From the IMG/VR virus record IMGVR_UViG_3300028653_000409, positions 1 through 51,872 of that record: 51,872 nucleotides of DNA. One strand, written 5' to 3'. The stretch is from a virus. The notes beneath the pieces are model-generated. The model saw nothing but the letters and a program-made list of their open reading frames with translations, was not told where the DNA came from and did no database searches. Made by a program: the position numbers and the translations under genes. Of this stretch, positions 22,036-28,207 are shown one piece after another. The first letter of the stretch is position 1; every line of letters begins with the position of its first letter.

Positions 22036-22398
22036 TCACCGACCTTCAACCTCGAGCGTCACTCTCGCCAATCCTTTTGATCCTATCGCGCGCGCTGCGG
22101 TCGGTGTGAGATCGATCACCCTTCCCTTTTTGAACGGCCCGCGATCATTGATCCTCACCACGACCGATCTTCCGTTGGCGCGATTTGTCACCTTCACACG
22201 CGTTCCGAATGGCAATTTTGGATGCGCGGCCGTTAGCGCATTAGCGCGCACTCGCTCGCCGCTGGCTGTTCGTGATCCACCTTCGGAATAGTGCCCGCTG
22301 TAGACCGATGCGATTCCGGTTTCAGCGCGCGCGGGCGCGATGCCGGCGAGCATGGCCAATGCGATGATGATGGATTTCATGAAATTGAATTTCGTCAT
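22036..22398 (-). CDS. RlpA-like double-psi beta-barrel protein
   Basis: A 120-aa exported protein: signal peptide ending APARA, then the RlpA core with ASVYSGHYSEGGSRTASGER, AAHPKLPFGTRVKVTN, RINDRGPF (the conserved Asp) and VIDLTPTAARAIG. RlpA domains are lytic transglycosylases or bind peptidoglycan. It is the last gene of the lysis module and starts immediately after a strong terminator, so its expression should depend on readthrough. ATG at 22380 is an alternative start. Confidence 0.8.
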   Translation of the reverse strand: MTKFNFMKSIIIALAMLAGIAPARAETGIASVYSGHYSEGGSRTASGERVRANALTAAHPKLPFGTRVKVTNRANGRSVVVRINDRGPFKKGRVIDLTPTAARAIGSKGLARVTLEVEGR

Positions 22399-22408
22399 TG
22401 AAACGAAA

Positions 22409-22442
22409 AAGCCCGGCCGGGTGGCTACCCCCGACCGGGCTT
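22409..22442 (-). terminator. terminator between the lysis genes and the RlpA-like gene
   Basis: AAGCCCGG/CCGGGCTT (8 bp) plus an inner CGGG/CCCG stem with one C-A mismatch, followed on the minus strand by TTTCGTTTC. Hairpin and tail resemble the terminator at 533-556, including the shared CAATGAC just after the T tract. Confidence 0.75.
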
Positions 22443-22448
22443 CTCGCG

Positions 22449-22480
22449 AAGCCACGCGAGGTTCATGTGTTACGTGGCTT
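22449..22480. repeat. inverted repeat next to the lysis terminator
   Basis: AAGCCACG and CGTGGCTT arms (8 bp) with a 16-base loop, lying after the stop of the 35-aa gene and just before the terminator. It has no T tract of its own and may pause polymerase or stabilise RNA. Confidence 0.4.
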
Positions 22481-22486
22481 CAGACA

Positions 22487-22594
22487 TCATCGCCACATAC
22501 CGACATATGCAGCAATCGCCGCGCCGATCAGCAGCGCGATCATAACGACAATATCTGCGTCGAGATCGTGCAGAACGGGTGCGGGAACGGTCAC
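22487..22594 (-). CDS. 35-aa membrane protein in the lysis module
   Basis: A GTG-started gene (22594) with GAGG six bases upstream. The product has one membrane helix (VVMIALLIGAAIAAYVGMW) and an acidic N-terminus. Between two peptidoglycan-active genes, it could be a small holin or antiholin-like protein; this is inferred from place and size. Confidence 0.5.
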   Translation of the reverse strand: MTVPAPVLHDLDADIVVMIALLIGAAIAAYVGMWR

Positions 22595-22602
22595 GTTACA
22601 CC

Positions 22603-23871
22603 TCACATCGACGCAACACGATGATGTCGCGAGTGATGCCGCTTATGTCCTGATCGGTCATCATGTGGGGGATTGGCGATCACGGCGTCGGCGACCGTCC
22701 ACATCTTGCTCAGATCCTTCGGACCATTCGCAGTGATAGTTGGCTTGAGCACGCGCGCGACCGCGCGGCCTGTCACCGGCACGCCCTGATAATGATTGAA
22801 CTCGGCGCGGTTGCTCGGACCGTAGGGATTGAATACGCCGTTTGCTTTCGCGATCCTGTAGAACCGGATGGCCGTTTTCGATCCCGGCCTTCCAATCCCA
22901 GCGATATCGCAGGCGAGTCCATAAGCGTGCAGGGAATTGAACTTGTCGCGATAGCCGCCAACGCCGAACGCAGGCGGCCGATAGCAGGAGAAGGGCTGCG
23001 CCTCGATGCCATTAGCTCGAGCCTGCTTGATCGTCGCCGCGAGATTTTTCGCGAAGGTTGGATGCAGTCGGCCGATGGCGACACTCAGCCCCTGCCTCGT
23101 CATCGTTCCTCCTGGCCGCGCCGTGGCGACTAGAAACGAACGAAACCCGTCCAGAATGTTTCCGATCAGCACGTTCGCCTGCTCGAGCACCGGTGGATCA
23201 TCCGATGCGGTCTCCTTTTGGAGATCAGCACGCGCATTTTGCTTGATCGCAGAGAACGCCGCAGACAGATCACGCACCTCGAAATGTCCGAAGTCCGCAT
23301 GGCGCCAGTCGCCGCCGTCGACCAGACCCCATCGATGAGCAATGCGGCTGATCGATCCTCGCGATACCGCGGAAAAACAGGCACGGTCGACGACGTTCCG
23401 CTTGAACTGGCAGACGTCGATCGCCCGCCCGCATGGATGCAGGCTATCGGGAACGATGCACCGGCCGGGACGGATTCCGCCCATGAATTTTATCCGGGCG
23501 CCTGCGTCCTCGATATCGTTCAAAAAGCCCTGGAATGCCGGCGCGACGGCCGCGGCGACGTGCGCCGTTTTGCCCATCTTTCGCGAATGAACAGTGGCAG
23601 CGCGGAACTCGCGAGAAGATTCGCGATGATGCCTGTAGTGACGATGATCACGAACATTCCGACCTTGAAAGTGCCGGCGAGACTGCGCCGCTGCCTTTCG
23701 TGTCGGCGGCTCATATCCGCGCACGTCGCAAGTGTGCGGATATCGCTGATCGCATTCGATAGCGCCTCCGACGGCATACTCGGAAGATCGCTTGACCACT
23801 TTTGCATTTGAATTCGTCGAGAAAGTCACAAGACAAATAGCGGCGAGAGCCGCGATCATCGTGGCCTTCAT
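22603..23871 (-). CDS. exported protein with two M15-like peptidase domains
   Basis: A 422-aa protein. It begins with a signal peptide (ICLVTFSTNSNA) and a His/Arg-rich linker. A first domain (about 120-200) has the extensin/D,D-peptidase pattern: DSLHPCGRAIDVCQF and WRHADFGHFEV. A second (about 270-375) has FSCYRPPAF, FNSLHAYGLACDI and EFNHYQGVP, the S-x-H...D...H metal-site order of M15 carboxypeptidases. It ends in a His-rich tail. It probably cleaves peptide cross-links during lysis. Confidence 0.75.
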   Translation of the reverse strand: MKATMIAALAAICLVTFSTNSNAKVVKRSSEYAVGGAIECDQRYPHTCDVRGYEPPTRKAAAQSRRHFQGRNVRDHRHYRHHRESSREFRAATVHSRKMGKTAHVAAAVAPAFQGFLNDIEDAGARIKFMGGIRPGRCIVPDSLHPCGRAIDVCQFKRNVVDRACFSAVSRGSISRIAHRWGLVDGGDWRHADFGHFEVRDLSAAFSAIKQNARADLQKETASDDPPVLEQANVLIGNILDGFRSFLVATARPGGTMTRQGLSVAIGRLHPTFAKNLAATIKQARANGIEAQPFSCYRPPAFGVGGYRDKFNSLHAYGLACDIAGIGRPGSKTAIRFYRIAKANGVFNPYGPSNRAEFNHYQGVPVTGRAVARVLKPTITANGPKDLSKMWTVADAVIANPPHDDRSGHKRHHSRHHRVASM

Positions 23872-23916
23872 AATCCACCCGTGCTGTTGTTGAAGGGAAC
23901 GCAGAAGTTTGGCCGC

Positions 23917-24186
23917 CTAGCGGCGGTCTTGCTCTTGTCGCACGCCTTGCTCGATACCTGCGGCGGTTCCGACTGCGACACCTTCACGCTTCGCAGCAGC
24001 TTCAAGCCTGACCGTCAGGCCGTTGGTCGCGGTGTGGACTTCCTCGACGCGTGCGCCCACCTGATCGATTTTCGCAGACGTTCTCATAGAAGCTCTGAAC
24101 GCAGCTAAAGCCAAAAACATGCCGCTGACCGCCGCGAACAACGTCGCGAGCGACGTGATGATGGCCACGTGTTGTTCGATGGTCAT
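23917..24186 (-). CDS. small membrane protein, possible holin
   Basis: An 89-aa product with one N-terminal membrane segment (AIITSLATLFAAVSGMFLAL) followed by a soluble helical region (KIDQVGARVEEVHTATNGLT). This plan resembles single-span phage holins or spanin-like proteins. Its place among muralytic genes supports a lysis role. Confidence 0.55.
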   Translation of the reverse strand: MTIEQHVAIITSLATLFAAVSGMFLALAAFRASMRTSAKIDQVGARVEEVHTATNGLTVRLEAAAKREGVAVGTAAGIEQGVRQEQDRR

Positions 24187-24284
24187 GGCAATCTCGATGA
24201 TTTGATTTCAAAGTGTGTAATTTTGAGCATCGCCACGGCACAAAAAGCGTATGAAAAAGTTGATCACGAGGAGAGGAGTGCCCC

Positions 24285-24416
24285 ATGCTCCGAGACCTTA
24301 TTCAGCAAACCCCGCCTTATGTTGTCGCCATGCTGGCGGCAGTTGTAGCTGTGGCGGCGTGGTTTCTGATAATGACGATGTGGGATCAATACCTGCACGA
24401 TGATCCGACGTCGTGA
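24285..24416 (+). CDS. 43-aa plus-strand membrane protein
   Basis: A short gene on the opposite strand to the lysis module. GGAGAGGAG lies five bases before the ATG, a strong ribosome site. The product has one membrane helix (VVAMLAAVVAVAAWFLIMTM) and an acidic end. It overlaps the 3' end of the minus-strand gene at 24298. An antisense transcript or lysis antagonist is possible. Confidence 0.5.
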   Translation: MLRDLIQQTPPYVVAMLAAVVAVAAWFLIMTMWDQYLHDDPTS

Positions 24417-24630
24417 TTCCGAGGCGACCTTTGATCAGCGCGACGTCCAGCGCGACAGCGTTTATTTTTCCCTGTATCGCCTCGAATTTAGCCGGGACGT
24501 CTAGCTTTTCGTGGCTCTTCCAATCCGCATAAATTCCTCCCGCCCAAAAAAGTCCGCAAGCAAGAGCAAATGCCGATCCGACCGGTATCAGCGTTTTCCT
24601 ATCTAAAATGCTTGCCGGGCGTTCACTCAT
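24298..24630 (-). CDS. membrane protein of the lysis module
   Basis: A 110-aa frame with a membrane segment (VGSAFALACGLFWAGGIYAD) and a short coiled region (FEAIQGKINAVALDVALIKG). The last 40 residues lie antisense to the small plus-strand gene and look unstructured. It could be a second holin-type or accessory lysis protein. Confidence 0.5.
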   Translation of the reverse strand: MSERPASILDRKTLIPVGSAFALACGLFWAGGIYADWKSHEKLDVPAKFEAIQGKINAVALDVALIKGRLGITTSDHRAGIDPTSSLSETTPPQLQLPPAWRQHKAGFAE

Positions 24631-24774
24631 TTCAACCCGCCCCCAGTAGCCGAAAGGCGGTCAACGTGCTTGAATTCCACTGCCATCATGATCCCTCAGG
24701 CTTTGATCGTGGTGGTAGGGCTGGCCGACTAGCTGTATCTGGTCGGCTGGCCCGCTAGTTTTGGATGCCCTGCC

Positions 24775-24939
24775 TCATAGCCTGCCAAGCAAGACGAGGA
24801 TCAGCACCACGACGACGATCAAGCCGAGCCCGCCACCGCCGTAATATCCGGTGCCGTAGAACGGGCCACCCCCGAACCCGGAAAACCCACCCAGTAGAAC
24901 AACGACGAGGATGATCAGCAGAATCGTTCCGAGCGACAT
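24775..24939 (-). CDS. DUF3309-like small hydrophobic protein
   Basis: A 54-aa product with two hydrophobic segments (TILLIILVVVLLGG and GLIVVVVLILVLLGRL) joined by a glycine/tyrosine-rich loop (GGFSGFGGGPFYGTGYYGGG). This is the DUF3309 pattern known from alphaproteobacteria. AAGGA lies nine bases before the ATG. Within a lysis cassette it is a candidate pinholin-like protein; the family itself has no assigned function. Confidence 0.7.
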   Translation of the reverse strand: MSLGTILLIILVVVLLGGFSGFGGGPFYGTGYYGGGGLGLIVVVVLILVLLGRL

Positions 24940-25008
24940 AGCGTGTGTCCTTGTGTGGATATGCCTGGCGTAAACTTCTCATAAGAGAGGTGCGCGCTGT
25001 TCACCGTT

Positions 25009-25935
25009 TTACTTGGCAGAAGTGCTGGCCGGCGCCGCGGACGTAATCGGAGGGACGACGGCGATCTGCGGAACCTTTGCACACAGGTCGTGCAGGCTCG
25101 GGATCAGCAATGGGACGGGAGAGGCCGCTTGCGCCGTGGCGCTCGCATCCGCGAACACCTGTGTGCAGTGGACGTTGGTGCAAAGCTGGTTCGTCGCGAT
25201 CTGCGCCAGCCGAAATGCTTCCAGGTCCATCGCCAGATGTAGCGTCAAGGGGATCGGATGCGCCTTCACGATGTCGCCATAGGACTTGAGCGCCATAAGG
25301 CACTGCTGTCCGTGACCGTCCTGAATGGCTGGGATCTGCGTCGACAACGTGATGGCGCCGTCGATGTCCTCGCCGATGAATGCCGCGATGTCCTGAAACG
25401 GCTTCAGCAGCGGATTGGCTGTGCCACCGGACTTCACGGCGTCTCCGGTCACGTTCGCGTCGTTCCTCTGAGCAATTCCTCGCAGCGTGTTCCCAACACT
25501 TTGCGCGGATGCCGGCGCGACAAGCAGCGCCAGTCCAATCGCCACAAGCAGAACAGGAACCGCAGCCTTTGTCACTTCCGCCACGGCCTGCGCGGCAATT
25601 GCCGGGGTGACGCTCGATGGTGTCGCTGCATCGACCCGCTCGGCCGTCGGCGCCGCAGGAACGGCGATGCCGGCAGATCGCAGCGCAGCCGCGCGATCGA
25701 GCGCCTTCATCTTCCAGACTTCCAGCCGGGCGATCATGACGGGCTGGACGTACTGCGTCCACACGTCCCAGCAAGCACTTCCTAGGGCAAGAACCACGCC
25801 TCCGCCGATGGAGGCAAAACTCTCGATGCCGCTTGACTGCATAATTCCGTGGTTCGCCAACCAACCACCCGCGCCCACCAGAGCGACGCGCGCCGCCGCC
25901 GTGAGAGCCGCCGCCAAAACAGATTTCGTGTCCAT
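25009..25935 (-). CDS. holin-like N-terminus fused to a periplasmic domain
   Basis: A 308-aa protein. Residues 1-60 (VLAAALTAAARVALVGAGGW, then SFASIGGGVVLALGSACWDV) resemble Pam3-gp28-type phage holins with paired membrane segments. A second hydrophobic segment at about 125-145 ends in a signal-like LLVAPASAQ. The last 165 residues would then be periplasmic, with a cysteine pair (NQLCTNVHCTQ). Start 25935 has GGGAG nine bases upstream. A single protein joining holin and periplasmic parts is unusual. Confidence 0.6.
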   Translation of the reverse strand: MDTKSVLAAALTAAARVALVGAGGWLANHGIMQSSGIESFASIGGGVVLALGSACWDVWTQYVQPVMIARLEVWKMKALDRAAALRSAGIAVPAAPTAERVDAATPSSVTPAIAAQAVAEVTKAAVPVLLVAIGLALLVAPASAQSVGNTLRGIAQRNDANVTGDAVKSGGTANPLLKPFQDIAAFIGEDIDGAITLSTQIPAIQDGHGQQCLMALKSYGDIVKAHPIPLTLHLAMDLEAFRLAQIATNQLCTNVHCTQVFADASATAQAASPVPLLIPSLHDLCAKVPQIAVVPPITSAAPASTSAK

Positions 25936-25937
25936 TT

Positions 25938-26456
25938 TCAAACTCCCGGTATCTGCATGTGAGTGCTCATGATGAGCAGGAGGTCGCGCGGATCTACCAG
26001 ATGGGCCGGCGCCGCAAGGCGCCACCGGAACCAGCCGCTCGCGCGCAACGCGAGAGAGACCACCGCCGAGCAGATCGAGTGATCGAACGAGTGCTCGTGC
26101 TCGGGAAGAAGGAATCCGATGATCGCCTTGAAGTCGTAGGGCTGACCTATTTTGCTGACCATGAAATCGTGAAACTTGCGATCCTGGTCAGGAGTGGCGT
26201 CGATCTTGAGAAGCAGTTCGCACAGCCCCTCGGGAAACACGTCAGCGTCATAGCCAGGAGGAAGTCGCGCGATCTGCCCATCGGCGTAATGCAGCGGCCG
26301 TGCGCGCACCCCTCCGTCGATATGCGCGCCGATGTAGCTCTTACCGTCCTCGCTCAGGGCTTCGACGTGGCTCGGCGTGAACGGCATCGCCGTTTTCTCC
26401 TGCCACGCGATGGCTGTGCTTTCCCAACTGGTCCCGCGAATGAAACGGATGATCAT
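25938..26456 (-). CDS. YiiX-like permuted NlpC/P60 cysteine hydrolase
   Basis: A 172-aa protein with TPSHVE (H30), a beta-rich middle, KIGQPYDFKAIIGFLL and SICSAVV (C129). The order His before Cys is that of the permuted NlpC/P60 (YiiX/YebB) hydrolases. No signal peptide. It lies next to the holin-like gene in the lysis module; substrate could be a peptide or lipid amide. Confidence 0.7.
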   Translation of the reverse strand: MIIRFIRGTSWESTAIAWQEKTAMPFTPSHVEALSEDGKSYIGAHIDGGVRARPLHYADGQIARLPPGYDADVFPEGLCELLLKIDATPDQDRKFHDFMVSKIGQPYDFKAIIGFLLPEHEHSFDHSICSAVVSLALRASGWFRWRLAAPAHLVDPRDLLLIMSTHMQIPGV

Positions 26457-26459
26457 TGG

Positions 26460-26648
26460 TCATTGCCCCTGCGGAACTTTTGCAGCAGCATCAAGCCCCG
26501 CCTTGGCGAGCTTAGCGCTGAGACTAGCGATGCCATCGGCTGGGATGCGGCTTTGAAACATCGCCGGCACGTAGGCTTTGATCTCTTCCTTGAGGTCCGC
26601 AAGGATGGCGGAAGTAGCGGCGGCGTATTGCTCTTTGGTCGGGGTCAT
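26460..26648 (-). CDS. hypothetical small helical protein
   Basis: A 62-aa helical product (MTPTKEQYAAATSAILADLK, then SLSAKLAKAGLDAAAK). It lies between the endolysin and the NlpC-like gene with short gaps. No family recognised. Confidence 0.6.
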   Translation of the reverse strand: MTPTKEQYAAATSAILADLKEEIKAYVPAMFQSRIPADGIASLSAKLAKAGLDAAAKVPQGQ

Positions 26649-26702
26649 TGGTTTTGATCCTATGGGGTTTGGGGGTGTGCGATATTGATAGCGGCGAGGT
26701 GA

Positions 26703-27350
26703 TCAGTTCACACCCATCGCGCGCTTCCAGGTCCGCAGCCAGCTTGCGCGCTGATCAGCGCCGATCTGTCCGCCATTGAGATGTTGCGTGACCTGGTGAA
26801 GATCGTCCTTTTGAGCCCATGGCAAGCAGCCGCAAAGAACGAAGTCTGCAACGCCGCATTCCAGCGCGTGCGCTGGATCGCTAACGAGTTCGGGATGATT
26901 GACGACGTCCAGCCCAGTCTTGGCCGCGAGCCTTTCGTAGCCTTCCCGGCCGGTCGTTTGCGACAAACCCCTGCCGATGAAGTTGCGGCCGTCATGGGTG
27001 CCGGGACGGTTGCCCATGCGATGGCCATAGACGCTATCGATCAGCTTTCCAGCGAAGTCTGGATCGCCCTCGAACGAGCCGATCGCGCGATAGACGTCGG
27101 CAACGTTATGAAAGCGGCTCGGCCATACCTGCACAGCACGCGCAGGCGAATAATGGATATTCTCCACCATGTCATTGCCAGCGCCGCATTCGTGGCTGAA
27201 TTGCGCCATCGCGTGAGCAACGACGATGTCGGACGTCAGGCCGTATTTCGGAAAGACGGTGGGAGCAGCGTCGGCGATGCCTTTGACGAGACCGGGCACC
27301 TTTACATCGCCATGCGGCCACAGAGAACGGAGCATTGCTTCGGTGAACAT
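26703..27350 (-). CDS. GH19 endolysin (chitinase/lysozyme type)
   Basis: A 215-aa, single-domain glycoside hydrolase 19. The catalytic acid is E54 in FSHECGAG, with E63 in MVENIHYSP as the second carboxylate, and the family string GRGLSQTTGREGYERLA follows. It cleaves the glycan strand of peptidoglycan at lysis. It has no signal peptide, so it needs a holin for release. First gene of the lysis module as read on the minus strand. Confidence 0.9.
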   Translation of the reverse strand: MFTEAMLRSLWPHGDVKVPGLVKGIADAAPTVFPKYGLTSDIVVAHAMAQFSHECGAGNDMVENIHYSPARAVQVWPSRFHNVADVYRAIGSFEGDPDFAGKLIDSVYGHRMGNRPGTHDGRNFIGRGLSQTTGREGYERLAAKTGLDVVNHPELVSDPAHALECGVADFVLCGCLPWAQKDDLHQVTQHLNGGQIGADQRASWLRTWKRAMGVN

Positions 27351-27508
27351 GCCGATGACTCCTTGGTTTATGTAGGAAAAGCGGCAGCCGCGACCTCACG
27401 CCCCCCCCTGCTTCAAGGGAGCGCCCGCCACTAGGGCGGAGAGGGTCATGGGGTTTTTCTTTGGGACTTTGCGGAGTAGACTAGCCGTCCCTTCAATGAG
27501 GCTCGGCC

Positions 27509-28207
27509 ATGAACATCGCGGAATCTCAATATCATCGAATATCATATTCACAATTTGGGGAAGACATCATTGTCGAACATTTATTCCCGACACTCGAACA
27601 TGGCCGCTATCTCGATGTCGGGTGTTACCACCCGCATCGATTTTCGAACACAGCGCTGCTGCATCGGCGCGGATGGCGGGGGGTCAACATCGACGCGAAC
27701 TCGAAGGCGATCGATATTTTCCGTAAGGTCCGACCCGACGATTACAATCTGAACGCCATCGTTAAACGACCGAATGAAGCGGCCAGATTTTATATTTTCG
27801 GAGATGATTGCGCGAGCAACACAGCATCAGTGCAATTTGCCAAGGCACAGGCTGAGAATGCGCACATTCCATTGCCGGCCCCGATCGATGTTGAACAGTT
27901 GGCGCTTGCGGTTATCATAGAGCGCTATTTCGGCTCGCAACCAATTCACTATCTCAACATCGACGTGGAAGCTACCGAACTCGCGGTTCTGGATTCAGGG
28001 CGATGGGAGCATGACCGGCCGTGGCTAATCTCTATCGAGGATGGAGCGTTCCTGTTCGATGAGCCGTCCAGTTCAGAGATTTATAGGTTCCTAACGTCTG
28101 TCGACTACGTGATGTATTCACGCTGCCACGCCACCAGCTTTTTTGTTGACCATAAATTCTGGAAGTATGTCCAACATGGCGGAAGCTTCGAACAAGCAAG
28201 CCTTTAA
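27509..28207 (+). CDS. FkbM-family methyltransferase
   Basis: A 232-aa SAM-dependent methyltransferase with the FkbM start SQFGEDIIVEHLF, the SAM motif GRYLDVGCYHPHRFSNT (about 32-48), GWRGVNIDANSKAI and a later HYLNIDVEATELAVL. FkbM enzymes O-methylate sugars of capsule or O-antigen. It lies alone on the plus strand between lysis and tail genes, so it probably has its own promoter. It could alter the receptor sugar in lysogens. Confidence 0.8.
   Translation: MNIAESQYHRISYSQFGEDIIVEHLFPTLEHGRYLDVGCYHPHRFSNTALLHRRGWRGVNIDANSKAIDIFRKVRPDDYNLNAIVKRPNEAARFYIFGDDCASNTASVQFAKAQAENAHIPLPAPIDVEQLALAVIIERYFGSQPIHYLNIDVEATELAVLDSGRWEHDRPWLISIEDGAFLFDEPSSSEIYRFLTSVDYVMYSRCHATSFFVDHKFWKYVQHGGSFEQASL

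Noticed and set aside
24700-24774. Terminator-like inverted repeat (GCCGAC/GTCGGC)
   Set aside because: Only a 6-bp stem with a long loop and no T tract on the relevant strand.
25001-25864. Minus-strand frame of 287 codons overlapping the holin-like gene
   Set aside because: Arg/Cys/Gly-rich shadow of the real frame; no ribosome site and no domain.
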